Position numbers and translations under genes: made by a program. Positions 17,063 to 26,135 of a stretch of DNA of 64,000 nt are shown piece after piece (position 1 is the first letter of the stretch; each line of letters starts with the position of its first letter). Source of the stretch: CAYRWR01 sp964428015 (lineage in GTDB: Bacteria > Spirochaetota > Brevinematia > Brevinematales > CAYRWR01); the NCBI GenBank assembly GCA_964428015.1, contig CAYRWR010000020.1:3846-67845 (forward strand), in the 5' to 3' direction. The notes under the pieces are model-generated. The model did not search any database. It saw nothing but the letters and a program-made list of their open reading frames with translations, and was not told the origin of the DNA.

Positions 17063-17722
17063 TTATTGACCCAGAGTATCCAGTTGGCTATTCATTTTGT
17101 CGGCAAACTCATTTCCTTTGGTACCCAACTCTTTATTGATCTGAGGGATTTCTTTTTTAACAGCACCCATAAGTTTGTTTTTAAACTCGGTATAGTCCAT
17201 GGAATAACGCAATACAACACGATAGTATTTGGTAGAAGTTTCCCCTTCTACTTCCTGAACATATTCCCAGTATGTACCGTTGTTCATAACTCCGCCAGTG
17301 TCAACATTACGGGAAATAGCCGCAGCTGTTTCTGAGAAATAAGTGTCCAATTCACCAGTGTCATTCAACATACCTTCAGTGGCTCTGACCATTTCCACGG
17401 AAGTGAGCTGCTTGATGATACCAGCCAACAGGACAGCTTTTTCCATTTTGACATCATACATGGCTTTTTCCAAGGTAGGTCTTTGCTTTGCAGCTTTGAA
17501 GTAAATTTTCTTGGTGCCATCAGCATCTTTAGCGACCATCCAGTCTTCATCATAGACCCAAGAGGGAGCAGGATCGGGTTCTTTACGCAACACGTAAATA
17601 TCGATCTTAGGCGCTTTCTTGCTGTTATCTACCTGGGGGGTAGGGTCAGCTTTTTTTTCGCCACAAGCTGCCAGCAGGGACAGCATCAGGACACTGGAAA
17701 ACACAAACAACATTTTTTTCAT
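17063..17722 (-). CDS. LPP20-like lipoprotein, tandem copy A
   Basis: A 219-residue lipoprotein with signal peptide and lipobox LAACG. The mature part resembles LPP20-type lipoproteins: APSWVYDEDW, KKIYFKAAKQ, then a helical segment and a closing strand in STKYYRVVLRYS. It is almost identical to the neighbour at 17849-18508: the first ~165 residues match, with one N/S change at NNG/NSG, and difference is concentrated in the last ~25 residues (PQINKELGTKGNEFADK here). It has its own promoter region and terminator. Function unknown; probably an abundant envelope lipoprotein. Confidence 0.75.
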   Translation of the reverse strand: MKKMLFVFSSVLMLSLLAACGEKKADPTPQVDNSKKAPKIDIYVLRKEPDPAPSWVYDEDWMVAKDADGTKKIYFKAAKQRPTLEKAMYDVKMEKAVLLAGIIKQLTSVEMVRATEGMLNDTGELDTYFSETAAAISRNVDTGGVMNNGTYWEYVQEVEGETSTKYYRVVLRYSMDYTEFKNKLMGAVKKEIPQINKELGTKGNEFADKMNSQLDTLGQ

Positions 17723-17809
17723 ATTCTTTCCTCCTGTCGAATTTAAATCTCAAGCTCAATATAACACGACTTTGGGTAGACTTCAAATTTTTACTTAGAT
17801 AATAAAAAA

Positions 17810-17831
17810 GAGGCCGTCTTTCGACGGCCTC
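17810..17831 (-). terminator. Terminator after tandem copy B
   Basis: GAGGCCGTC (17810-17818) pairs with GACGGCCTC (17823-17831) around TTTC, read on the minus strand as a GAAA tetraloop and followed by six T. Confidence 0.9.
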
Positions 17832-17848
17832 AATATAGATCAGAATGA

Positions 17849-18508
17849 TTATTGACCCAGAGCATCCAGCTGGCTATTCATTTTGTTAACCAGGTCATCA
17901 CCTTTAAGTTTGAGATCCTGGTTGATACGGGGAGCTTCTTTCTTAACAGCACCCATGAGTTTGTTTTTAAACTCGGTATAGTCCATGGAATAACGCAGAA
18001 CTGCACGGTAGTATTTGGTAGAAGTTTCACCTTCTACTTCCTGAACATATTCCCAGTAAGTACCGCTGTTCATAACTCCGCCAGTGTCAACATTACGGGA
18101 AATAGCCGCAGCTGTTTCTGAGAAATAAGTGTCCAATTCACCAGTGTCATTCAACATACCTTCAGTGGCTCTGACCATTTCCACGGAAGTGAGCTGCTTG
18201 ATGATACCAGCCAACAGGACAGCTTTTTCCATTTTGACATCATACATGGCTTTTTCCAAGGTAGGTCTTTGCTTTGCAGCTTTGAAGTAAATTTTCTTGG
18301 TGCCATCAGCATCTTTAGCGACCATCCAGTCTTCATCATAGACCCAAGAGGGAGCAGGATCGGGTTCTTTACGCAACACGTAAATATCGATCTTAGGCGC
18401 TTTCTTGCTGTTATCTACCTGGGGGGTAGGGTCAGCTTTTTTTTCGCCACAAGCTGCCAGCAGGGACAGCATCAGGACACTGGAAAACACAAACAACATT
18501 TTTTTCAT
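17849..18508 (-). CDS. LPP20-like lipoprotein, tandem copy B
   Basis: The 219-residue twin of the gene at 17063-17722, with the same signal peptide, lipobox LAACG and APSWVYDEDW start. It differs mainly in the C terminus (PRINQDLKLKGDDLVNK). It has a separate terminator, so the two copies can be transcribed separately. It lies 29 bases downstream of the larger lipoprotein gene ending at 18538, which belongs to the same broad family; the three probably work in the same envelope structure or process. Confidence 0.75.
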   Translation of the reverse strand: MKKMLFVFSSVLMLSLLAACGEKKADPTPQVDNSKKAPKIDIYVLRKEPDPAPSWVYDEDWMVAKDADGTKKIYFKAAKQRPTLEKAMYDVKMEKAVLLAGIIKQLTSVEMVRATEGMLNDTGELDTYFSETAAAISRNVDTGGVMNSGTYWEYVQEVEGETSTKYYRAVLRYSMDYTEFKNKLMGAVKKEAPRINQDLKLKGDDLVNKMNSQLDALGQ

Positions 18509-18537
18509 AGGTACATCCTCCTATAGATTTTACAAAA

Positions 18538-19854
18538 TTATTCCAAAGTAAATATCAGTTCGTTACCGCGTACTTCCTGAAGATCGAAATTTTCAAACCC
18601 AGGCTGGTTAGGCAAATACTCAAACAGGCGGTCCATGAGATCAGTAGGATTGCCTTCAAATTTCACGTAGTAATCATAAACCCCGTCGCTCTTGGAGCCG
18701 GACTTGAGGTCCACGCTCTTTACACCACTCACGTTCTTCACGGATGTAGTGAATTTGGAAGCGTCTTTATAGGATGAGACTCCGCTCAACCGTACGAAAT
18801 AGACTCTACCATCTTTTACATATTTTTTCAAAGTAGGGATGAGTTTTTTCATGATTTTTTTTGCAGCTAACTGGATACTTAGTTTGATAGCGCCATTCAG
18901 GTTAGCAGAAGCCTGTTCACCGCCGCCAAGCTGGAAGGTATCTATCAACTTACCGGTGGTGCGGACATATACCTTGACGTCAAGGTAAGCGGTGGCACGG
19001 TTACCACTATAGGTTACAGAGGGAGTTACTTCAGCATACATTTCCGCATGGATAGCGTTTGCTAAGAGCTGTCCGATACCTACAGAGCCGGAAGTTTCTT
19101 CCTGTAGAAGATTGCGTTCTTCAGCCAGGGTTTCCATGGTATCCGCATCAAAAGTAGTGATATTGGCAGCTGAAAGCTCCTTGTTGATGTAACCTATTCC
19201 CCACTTTGCATATTCTGCTTGCATCTGATCTTTCACATATACAGGATCTTTGAGATTGTAGGTGACCAGGAAAGTCAAAGAGGAAATATCCACGTCACTA
19301 AGATCTTCATCGGAAGTGTCAGTAGTAGTAGGGGTGACTGTGGTGGTAGTAGCGTTATTATTATTGACCACTGTCGTTGTGGTTGTATTCTTTGGTGTAG
19401 TGGTTGTATTGACTCCCAGACCATCCAGGTCTGCTTTAAGTTTTTTAATGTCAATATAGGCCTGGAGTTTCATTTCCATTTTGCCATTGGCATTAGCACT
19501 AGTTGTAGAAAGCCATTTTTTCTTCTTTTCGCTACTGGTGGCTTTAACTTCTCCCAAGATATAATAACGGGAGTTTTTGTAAGGAAGGAAATTGCTTTCA
19601 ATCTGACTTTGTTTGGACTTGTAGCCGGACTCACCGATAATATATACGATACCCTGCTTCACTACTTCAGCAAAAGCATTCTGGCGGGCACCGGAAAAAT
19701 CATCACCTATCCCCACGCCTACAAACATCTTGTCATCAGGCAGTGACTGGCTGACCTGAGGGCTTCCCATGGGTCTGGCTGAATCATCGGTACAGGATAC
19801 CACTGAAAAAGCCAGTATACATAATAACATTGGCATAAGGACAATGCGCTTCAT
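18538..19854 (-). CDS. Large LPP20-like lipoprotein with Thr/Asn-rich linker
   Basis: A 438-residue lipoprotein with lipobox VVSC. An N-terminal domain begins DDKMFVGVGIGDDFSGARQNAFAEVVKQ split by a glycine turn, resembling LPP20/FlgT-type domains. Residues ~150-195 are a low-complexity stretch of Thr, Asn and Val (TTTTT, NNNN). The C-terminal half has two further alpha/beta units, the last ending LQEVRGNELIFTLE. The ATG at 19854 follows GGAGGAG and is chosen over an ATG 22 codons upstream. It heads the three-lipoprotein group. FlgT is involved in flagellar base assembly, but that link is only structural resemblance here. Confidence 0.7.
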   Translation of the reverse strand: MKRIVLMPMLLCILAFSVVSCTDDSARPMGSPQVSQSLPDDKMFVGVGIGDDFSGARQNAFAEVVKQGIVYIIGESGYKSKQSQIESNFLPYKNSRYYILGEVKATSSEKKKKWLSTTSANANGKMEMKLQAYIDIKKLKADLDGLGVNTTTTPKNTTTTTVVNNNNATTTTVTPTTTDTSDEDLSDVDISSLTFLVTYNLKDPVYVKDQMQAEYAKWGIGYINKELSAANITTFDADTMETLAEERNLLQEETSGSVGIGQLLANAIHAEMYAEVTPSVTYSGNRATAYLDVKVYVRTTGKLIDTFQLGGGEQASANLNGAIKLSIQLAAKKIMKKLIPTLKKYVKDGRVYFVRLSGVSSYKDASKFTTSVKNVSGVKSVDLKSGSKSDGVYDYYVKFEGNPTDLMDRLFEYLPNQPGFENFDLQEVRGNELIFTLE

Positions 19855-19972
19855 TATTTCTCCTCCTGGATTGATAATTGTTAATGTAGCATTTATCCAG
19901 TAAATTTTCAAGGATTTCAAGCGTAATTTTTCTTCAGTTAACTTATTAAAAATGAATAAGTTAAGCTCTACC

Positions 19973-20001
19973 TTGAAAAATATTAGTTCATTTATTAAAA
20001 T
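19973..20001 (+). promoter_or_regulatory. Promoter of the MscS channel gene
   Basis: TTGAAA (19973-19978), 17-base spacer, TAAAAT (19996-20001), giving a transcript start near 20008 and a 20-base leader with GGGAG before the ATG at 20028. Confidence 0.6.
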
Positions 20002-20027
20002 AAATCCAGAAAATCAGGGAGTTTTTT

Positions 20028-21173
20028 ATGTCTTTGACCAATGCTGTGACCAATTCCATGACCTCCAATATAATAGTGAACATACCTATACTCAGCAATA
20101 TTGCCCTGATGCAGAAAGAATTACTGGGAAACACCCTACAGGCATATCTGACCTCTCTTCTCGTTCTGGCGGTGAGTCTGCTGACTGTACTGTTAATACA
20201 CAGGATTATCACACTGCTGGTAAAAAAATGGGATAAACAATCAAACGGCCATAACTTTGAAGTCATACTGGATGAGCTGCGTAAAAACATACTCCCCTTG
20301 TTGTATTATGGATCCTTATTCCTTTCCACACGGTTTCTGAAATTGTCCCAGGGTGTGGCAAAATTCTTTAATATTGTCGGGGCTGTTCTGCTGACTTTTT
20401 TCCTACTGAAATTTATCAGCTCTATGGTCCGCTACTGGCTGGAGCACCGTATCCTGCAGAAAGAAACCGATCCGGATAAAATCCGTACTGTACAGAGTAT
20501 ACGCCCCATTATTAATATTTTTGTGTGGATTTTGGGTTCGATCTTTCTGTTATCCAACCTGGGATTTAACATATCCGCAGTGGTAGCTGGTCTGGGTATT
20601 TCCGGTATAGCCATCGCGCTGGCCGCCCAGGCTTTACTGGGAGACATGTTCAGCTATTTTTCCATTCTGCTGGACCGCCCCTTTGAGCTGGGAGATTTTA
20701 TCATCGTAGGGGAATTTATGGGGACGGTAGAGCATATCGGCATCAAGACTACCCGGCTGCGCAGTCTTAATGGGGAACAGCTCATTTTTTCCAACACCGA
20801 CCTCACCGGGTCTCGTGTTAAAAATTATAAGCGAATGCATGAACGAAGAGTTGCTTTTACCATTGGAGTAACCTACGATACTCCACTGGATAAATTGGAA
20901 ACCGTATTATCTATAATAAAAGAAGCTATTCAGAGTCAGGAACATACTCGTCTGGATCGCTGTCATTTTGCCCGATATGGTGCTTCTTCACTGGACTATG
21001 AGGCCGTCTACTATGTACTTACCGGCGACTATAATGTATATATGGATACCCAGCAAGCCATCAATCTGTACATCGCCCGGCAGTTTGCCGCACAGGGGGT
21101 GGAGTTCGCCTTTCCTACTCAGACTCTATATGTCAAGAATGACACCAAAACTGTTTCTACGAAAAAGAAATAG
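20028..21173 (+). CDS. MscS-family mechanosensitive channel
   Basis: Inner-membrane tension-gated channel that releases solutes on osmotic downshock. It has 381 residues: membrane spans at about 40-65, 90-130 and 165-185, then the pore-lining TM3 with the glycine/alanine pattern VVAGLGISGIAIALAAQ and ALLGDMFSYFSI, followed by the beta domain DFIIVGEFMGTVEHIG, TTRLRSLNGEQLIFSN and an alpha/beta C terminus. All hallmarks of the family are present. Transcribed divergently from the lipoprotein group; the gene at 21183 starts 9 bases after its stop. Confidence 0.95.
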   Translation: MSLTNAVTNSMTSNIIVNIPILSNIALMQKELLGNTLQAYLTSLLVLAVSLLTVLLIHRIITLLVKKWDKQSNGHNFEVILDELRKNILPLLYYGSLFLSTRFLKLSQGVAKFFNIVGAVLLTFFLLKFISSMVRYWLEHRILQKETDPDKIRTVQSIRPIINIFVWILGSIFLLSNLGFNISAVVAGLGISGIAIALAAQALLGDMFSYFSILLDRPFELGDFIIVGEFMGTVEHIGIKTTRLRSLNGEQLIFSNTDLTGSRVKNYKRMHERRVAFTIGVTYDTPLDKLETVLSIIKEAIQSQEHTRLDRCHFARYGASSLDYEAVYYVLTGDYNVYMDTQQAINLYIARQFAAQGVEFAFPTQTLYVKNDTKTVSTKKK

Positions 21174-21182
21174 GAGCTCTCT

Positions 21183-22247
21183 ATGACCCGAGGCAGAATA
21201 ATTCTGGTTTCAGTGCTGATAGTTTTCAGTCTGATTGTAGTCAGGCTGTTAACCGCACCTGCAGTGACCAGTTTCTTCCGGGGAGGCTTGACAATGACCA
21301 GGCCTTTTACCTCATCTGTCCGGTTTAAAGGTGTCTCCGGACCGGAAGATATGGAAGCTATTGCCGGCATGGATATCCTGCTAATTTCCAGTGTAGACAG
21401 AAGTGACAGTAAAAAAACCGGAGCATTGTATTATATTGACCTCCGTCAGCCCCTTTCCAATCAAAAGGCTGTACGGCTGGAAATAGATTATCCCCGGGAC
21501 TTTCACCCTCATGGCATGTCCTACCGAATACTGGAAGGTCAGGCTGAAGTATATGTAATTTCTCACCGTCCCGGCGGGCATGATTTTGTGGAAATTTTTC
21601 TGCTGCGGAAAACACCCCAAGGCATAGAAGCCATTTACCGGGACAGTATTCCTTATGACGGGCCATATAGTCCCAACGAAATAGTCGTCCTGCCTGATGG
21701 AACCTTTTTCATTTCTCATGATGGGAAAAAACCGGCCTACCGGATACTGCCGCTGCTCTTTAATCTGCATCAGGCTCCTTTATCCTGGTGGGACGGACAT
21801 ACTTTTCATACCCTGGGGCCGCGTATGGTAATGGGGAATGGTGTGGTATATCAGAAAATCGGAGGTGAGGAATTTCTTTACCGGGCCGACACCGCGGGCA
21901 GATATATTGACAAATACCAGCTCCTGCGCCGAGACAATCTGCTCAGGCTCAGGAAAATTCAGCACATCCGAATTCCTTCCTCCCCTGACAATTTAACTAT
22001 GGATGATACAGGTAATCTGTATGTGGCTTGCCATTACAGCTTTGGACTATTCCTGGCCCATGTCCGTAATCATGCTTTTAAAGCACCCAGTCAGGTCTTT
22101 CGTATCTCTCCGGCAGGAAAAGTCGAGCTGATCTACGCTGACCAGGGCGAGCAGATATGCGCGGCTTCTGTGGCTGTAATGGTGGAGAAGGTGCTGTATC
22201 TGGGACAGGTCTATGGAGATTTTATAGAAGCTGGAGAGATAGAGTGA
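21183..22247 (+). CDS. Paraoxonase/arylesterase-like beta-propeller protein
   Basis: A 354-residue protein with an N-terminal membrane anchor or uncleaved signal (RGRIILVSVLIVFSLIVV) and a six-bladed propeller body. FHPHGMSY, HRPGGHDFVEIFLLRK, GPYSPNEIVVLPDGTFFIS and SSPDNLTMDDTGNLYVACH match the calcium-binding and repeat positions of the PON1/SMP-30/strictosidine-synthase fold. It is probably a periplasmic lactonase or esterase; substrate unknown. AGGAG lies 6 bases upstream of the ATG. It is co-transcribed with mscS and probably with the thioesterase after it. Confidence 0.75.
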   Translation: MTRGRIILVSVLIVFSLIVVRLLTAPAVTSFFRGGLTMTRPFTSSVRFKGVSGPEDMEAIAGMDILLISSVDRSDSKKTGALYYIDLRQPLSNQKAVRLEIDYPRDFHPHGMSYRILEGQAEVYVISHRPGGHDFVEIFLLRKTPQGIEAIYRDSIPYDGPYSPNEIVVLPDGTFFISHDGKKPAYRILPLLFNLHQAPLSWWDGHTFHTLGPRMVMGNGVVYQKIGGEEFLYRADTAGRYIDKYQLLRRDNLLRLRKIQHIRIPSSPDNLTMDDTGNLYVACHYSFGLFLAHVRNHAFKAPSQVFRISPAGKVELIYADQGEQICAASVAVMVEKVLYLGQVYGDFIEAGEIE

Positions 22248-22287
22248 ACTTCTGCCCCACCGGGACTATGAGCAGGAAGGCTGGATA

Positions 22288-22662
22288 ATGGAAATAATCA
22301 CGCGTTTAGAGTACCGGATCAATCTGGATGACCTGGATTTTATGGGCATCATCGGCCATCATCAGTGGGTACGGCTTCTGGAACGTTTCCGTACCGAAGC
22401 CATGAAAGACTACTATAAGAATCTGCTGGCACAAGAATTACACCTGGCGGTAGTGCATGTGGATGTGAAATATAAAGCACCTGCCCGATATGATGAAAAA
22501 GTGGTTTTTTTGGTAAGATTGGAAGAAAAAAAGAGGTCTACCCTGCTGATCTACCATGAAGTGACAAATGAGGCCGGCCAGCTCCTGCTGGAAGCTCAGG
22601 TAAAACTAGCCTGTATAGACGGTAATGGCAAAATCAGAACACTGCCGGAACTCAGCCAATGA
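22288..22662 (+). CDS. 4HBT-family acyl-CoA thioesterase
   Basis: A 124-residue hotdog-fold protein. The catalytic-region pattern NLDDLDFMGIIGHHQWVRLLE corresponds to the YbgC/FadM-type D-x-D-xx-G segment with the following helix, split here by residues HH where N/Y-N is more usual. VDVKYKAPARYDEKV is the typical second strand. It probably hydrolyses acyl-CoA; chain length unknown. AGGAAGG precedes the ATG. It ends 1 base from the stop of the convergent gene at 22664. Confidence 0.82.
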   Translation: MEIITRLEYRINLDDLDFMGIIGHHQWVRLLERFRTEAMKDYYKNLLAQELHLAVVHVDVKYKAPARYDEKVVFLVRLEEKKRSTLLIYHEVTNEAGQLLLEAQVKLACIDGNGKIRTLPELSQ

Positions 22663-22663
22663 G

Positions 22664-22963
22664 TTAAATCTGTCCTGACAGCAAATCCATAAAAAGAGAA
22701 ATGTTTTCTCCCTGTTCGTGTTTTTCCAGTATAACTGAAAGTTTGCGGGCACGGTCCAGGCGGCGGGCCAGCATCAGAGATAGGCTTTTTAAACGTATAT
22801 CCTGTTTGGGAATGTCGGAAGTAGTAGCCCAAAGCTCGGTTACCTGAGCCTCCAGCCAGTCTGTTAAGGGTTTCTGCAGGTTTTCCGGAAAATCCCGGGT
22901 CAGTTGAGACATATAGGGTGACAGGATATCGGAAAAATCCAGCCCCTGACTTGTTTTTATCAT
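22664..22963 (-). CDS. Small helical protein, unknown
   Basis: A 99-residue soluble, largely alpha-helical protein (DFSDILSPYMSQLTRDF, LARRLDRARKLSVILEK). It has no membrane segment, cysteine or recognised motif. It converges with the thioesterase with a 1-base gap. Start ATG at 22963, with AAGGAAAAGGAT upstream acting as ribosome binding site. Confidence 0.6.
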   Translation of the reverse strand: MIKTSQGLDFSDILSPYMSQLTRDFPENLQKPLTDWLEAQVTELWATTSDIPKQDIRLKSLSLMLARRLDRARKLSVILEKHEQGENISLFMDLLSGQI

Positions 22964-23053
22964 GATCCTTTTCCTTAAATCTGAAATACACCCCTTAATA
23001 ATATACTATCAAACCAGCTTGATAGCAAATTGACCTTATAAAAAACCAAAAAA

Positions 23054-24124
23054 TCAGGGCGGGCCCATATCAAAATCATCTTTCCCCTGAGTTGTTTCTG
23101 CCCCCAGTATAGATTCAGGAATAATCCTGCCCCCTTTTTCATATAAAACATTACTATTATATTTTTCTACTGAAATGACAATAGTATCGCTGAATAATTT
23201 TTCAAAGGGATCTTCCTCGCCTGTCTCAGGGTTAGCGTTTCCTTTCCAAAGCCCTGAAAGTTTTATTTTAATGTGATCTTCTTCATATTCCAGAATCACC
23301 CAGCTGCCCTTCCATTCCATATGGATATAATTGTTTCCCACAGGTTTGTTGTCTATGAGGCTGCCGTATGTCATGTAAAACCAACCATTCATCCCCAGAT
23401 GCACATCCAGGCCCATAGGTCGGGCGGAAGAATCATGCAAGGGGCTGACCAGAGTCAGCCACTCCTGTGTCAGGCCGTAGGGGTCATCATCCGGACGGCG
23501 AGGAAGGTACCCCTTTAACAGGCTGGACTTGATTTTTTGTCTGTAACTATCTTTCACTTTTAGTAGGCCGTCGCTATAGGGGACTATATCCCGGTTGGCA
23601 TTTCTGAACCAGAGTTCTGAAATACAGGTATCTTGATACCTGGTACCGGGATAGACACTATTGATACGGAGTTTCAGGTCTTTGACCAGAACAGATTTGC
23701 CCAGCTGCAGGGTCTGTACCCCCGGGCTGTCCTCCAGGGTGAATTCAAATGTCTGCCTGCCGTCATTGAGAGAAACAGTGACATCCCGAGGACGGCTGTT
23801 CTGTAGAAAATGTTCTCCGGAACGCTGGTAGCCGGAAGCAATCATGATCCTGTCTATTTCCACTCCCGTGGATAGGAAATCCAGCTGGAGTGTTGAACCC
23901 TCCCCCTGGCCTTCTTCACCTTCTACCCAGGCGGTAGAAGTATTACCGTCAAACAGGAGCTGACCGCCGTAGGATAATGCTGGATTGAGGGTAGAACTGG
24001 CAGACAGGGTGGTTTTCAGGAAAAGGATGTCCTGATACGATTTTCCCAGCCAGGAAATAGTATCTTCAGCAGACAGTATGTTTATGGATACAAAAAGTAA
24101 TAAAAGCAGATATTGTTTTTTCAT
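23054..24124 (-). CDS. Exported protein with NADase-type glycan-binding (discoidin-like) domain
   Basis: A 356-residue secreted protein with signal peptide ending ILSA. Residues ~35-175 match the F5/8C-like NADase-type glycan-binding domain: LSYGGQLLFDGNTSTAWVEG followed by GEGSTLQLDF, then IMIASGYQRS, NSRPRDVTVSLN and YQDTCISELWF. The C-terminal half (~190-356) is a separate beta-rich domain containing GLDVHLGMNGWFYMTYG. It probably binds envelope or host/environment glycans. It stands alone with about 60-90-base gaps on both sides. Confidence 0.75.
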   Translation of the reverse strand: MKKQYLLLLLFVSINILSAEDTISWLGKSYQDILFLKTTLSASSTLNPALSYGGQLLFDGNTSTAWVEGEEGQGEGSTLQLDFLSTGVEIDRIMIASGYQRSGEHFLQNSRPRDVTVSLNDGRQTFEFTLEDSPGVQTLQLGKSVLVKDLKLRINSVYPGTRYQDTCISELWFRNANRDIVPYSDGLLKVKDSYRQKIKSSLLKGYLPRRPDDDPYGLTQEWLTLVSPLHDSSARPMGLDVHLGMNGWFYMTYGSLIDNKPVGNNYIHMEWKGSWVILEYEEDHIKIKLSGLWKGNANPETGEEDPFEKLFSDTIVISVEKYNSNVLYEKGGRIIPESILGAETTQGKDDFDMGPP

Positions 24125-24185
24125 TTTTTCCCCACAGGATTATTTTATGAAAAATAGTATCATCAATACTGCAGTATTACAATTG

Positions 24186-24497
24186 TCAGAGAAATTTTTT
24201 TGATTTGATCACGGATACGACGCCCAGTCCTGCCACCAGGCCGATATAACCCATCCAGACTACGCTGCCCAGGAACATGGAAGCCACGGGGGCTATAAGT
24301 GTAGCCAGGCCCATGAACAGGGTGGAGGTACCCATGAGTCGGGCCAACCCCTGGGGATCCTGAATTTCTTCTACTTTTTTACGGCCAATCCCGGCTACCA
24401 GGGACAGATCCAGTTTGAAACGCATACGGTAACCCATCCATAATATAATCAAGCCTACCAGGGCCAGGATGATTAAAGCGGTGGGGGTATATGTCAT
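24186..24497 (-). CDS. Small three-span membrane protein, DUF3784-like
   Basis: A 103-residue protein with spans at about 5-22, 55-75 and 78-95 and a cytoplasmic loop DLSLVAGIGRKKVEEIQDPQ. The pattern of an N-terminal span, GxGR/K loop and two C-terminal spans resembles DUF3784 proteins. It lies 9 bases downstream of der on the same strand, so it is probably co-transcribed. Function unknown. Confidence 0.6.
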   Translation of the reverse strand: MTYTPTALIILALVGLIILWMGYRMRFKLDLSLVAGIGRKKVEEIQDPQGLARLMGTSTLFMGLATLIAPVASMFLGSVVWMGYIGLVAGLGVVSVIKSKKFL

Positions 24498-24506
24498 AGT
24501 TTGTTC

Positions 24507-25856
24507 CTACTTTTTCTTTTTGGGCCGGTCGGCGTTCTTTTCGCGGAAGGAGATATGGATAGGGACACCACTGAACTCAAAAGCCAACCGCAGGCGGTTT
24601 TCCAGATGGCGGGCAAAATCCTTGCGCACATGCTCTTTTTTATTGATAAAGAACACGAAGCGGGGCGGCGCAGTGTGCACCTGGGTACAATAGTAGACTT
24701 TTAGGTTAGATGTGGGTCGGTCCAGATGGCTTTCCTTGACCTGGTCGATGAGCCATTGATTGAGGTCAGCCGTGGATACCCGATAATGGAAATCCTGGTA
24801 GACTTTAAATGCCCGGTCCATGAGACGGTCCACTTTGTAGCCGTCCTTGGCACTGATAAAATTGATAGGCACAAAGTTGTACTCCGGGAGTTCATGCAGA
24901 ATCTTTTTGGAAAAATTGTTCTGAAGAGTATAGTTGTCGCTTTCATCTTCACGGTCAACCAGGTCCCATTTATTCACCGCGAAAATCAGAGCGCGGCCCT
25001 TTTCCTGCACCATCTGGCTGATTCGTTTGTCCTGATTGGTGATAGGCTCAGAGGCATCCAGGAGCTGAATCACCACATCACTGCGCTCCATAGCCTGGAC
25101 ACTGCGTACCACACTGTAATACTCGATATCTTCATCAATCTTTCCCTGCCGGCGGATACCGGCTGTATCGACCAGGCGGACCTGGTGGCCCTGCCATTTG
25201 AGGACTTCATCCAGGCTGTCCCGGGTGGTACCGGCTACTTCCGAAACGATGGAACGGTTGTACCCCAGCAGAGTATTGAGGAGATGGGATTTGCCCACAT
25301 TGGGTTTGCCTACCAGCGCGATACGGATCTCACCGGCCTGTTCTTCATCGACTTCCCATTCTTCAAATTCATCTTCTATTCTTTCTATTATAGTAGTCAG
25401 TCCACGTTTCTGAATGACGGAGAAGGGCTCTACTTCATCAAACCCCAGGCCGTAGAATTCATGTACCAGCTCTTCCATATGGGCATTGTCCAGCTTATTA
25501 CACAGCACCACTACAGGCCGGCTCTGCCGGCGCAGGAGGCGGCCCAGCTCTTCATCCACGGGATGGTAGGAACGTCCGTCTACCACAAACAGAATCATAT
25601 CCGCATCGGTGAGGGCCTGCATGACTTTTTCCTGGACCAGAGTATTAAAACGGTCGCCTTTTTCCAGATAGCCTGCGGTATCATAGACCCAGAAGGTCAG
25701 TCGGGAAGTAGTGACTTTACCCATATTGATATCACGGGTGACGCCTTCCATTTCGTCTACTATGGATTTTCTTTCGCCCAGAAGCAGGTTGAATAAGCTT
25801 GATTTTCCTGTATTGGGCCGGCCTACAATCACGACTACCGGCATACCGTCTTTCAT
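24507..25856 (-). CDS. der: Ribosome assembly GTPase Der (EngA)
   Basis: Essential double-GTPase needed for 50S ribosomal subunit assembly. It has 449 residues with two G domains: first GRPNTGKSS, DTAGYLE, NKLD; second GKPNVGKSH, DTAGIRR, NKWD; then the KH-like C-terminal domain ending in a basic tail RPKKKK. The ATG at 25856 follows GAGG and gives the family's usual start just before the first P-loop; an in-frame extension to 26012 has no ribosome binding site and would add 52 non-homologous residues. The second G1 motif ends KSH rather than the common KSS. Confidence 0.97.
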   Translation of the reverse strand: MKDGMPVVVIVGRPNTGKSSLFNLLLGERKSIVDEMEGVTRDINMGKVTTSRLTFWVYDTAGYLEKGDRFNTLVQEKVMQALTDADMILFVVDGRSYHPVDEELGRLLRRQSRPVVVLCNKLDNAHMEELVHEFYGLGFDEVEPFSVIQKRGLTTIIERIEDEFEEWEVDEEQAGEIRIALVGKPNVGKSHLLNTLLGYNRSIVSEVAGTTRDSLDEVLKWQGHQVRLVDTAGIRRQGKIDEDIEYYSVVRSVQAMERSDVVIQLLDASEPITNQDKRISQMVQEKGRALIFAVNKWDLVDREDESDNYTLQNNFSKKILHELPEYNFVPINFISAKDGYKVDRLMDRAFKVYQDFHYRVSTADLNQWLIDQVKESHLDRPTSNLKVYYCTQVHTAPPRFVFFINKKEHVRKDFARHLENRLRLAFEFSGVPIHISFREKNADRPKKKK

Positions 25857-26135
25857 AGTGTCCTCGCTATAATATTGGCCTATATTATAGCCTGTCCCGG
25901 GAAAAAACTCACTTCCCGGAAGGGGGATTTCCTTTTTTATTTTTTGTGCATATTTGGAAAAAAAGGGAAAATTTGTTCTCAGCAGTTGTGTCAACCATTT
26001 TTCCACCATCAATGTTTAGAACTTCAGAATTCTAAAAAAATAGATAATAGCTGTTTTTTAAGATATATTATGTGCTGTTGTAATGATACAGCTAGTAATC
26101 ATAAACCGGAATATGCAGGAAAAAGGAGCAATTGC

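Larger units (their letters stand above)
17063..18508 (-). repeat. Tandem duplication of a lipoprotein gene, period 786 bases
   Basis: The two genes correspond base for base with an offset of 786. The 5' ~440 bases (17283-17722 against 18069-18508) look identical, with only scattered change before that and a diverged 3' end and diverged flanks. This pattern fits a duplication later homogenised by gene conversion over its 5' part. Confidence 0.85.

Noticed and set aside
19952..20236. 94-residue plus-strand frame upstream of mscS
   Set aside because: Runs through the mscS promoter and into the gene in another frame, with no binding site or family resemblance.
25857..26012. N-terminal extension of Der
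   Set aside because: No ribosome binding site and no Der homology; ATG at 25856 gives the family's normal start.
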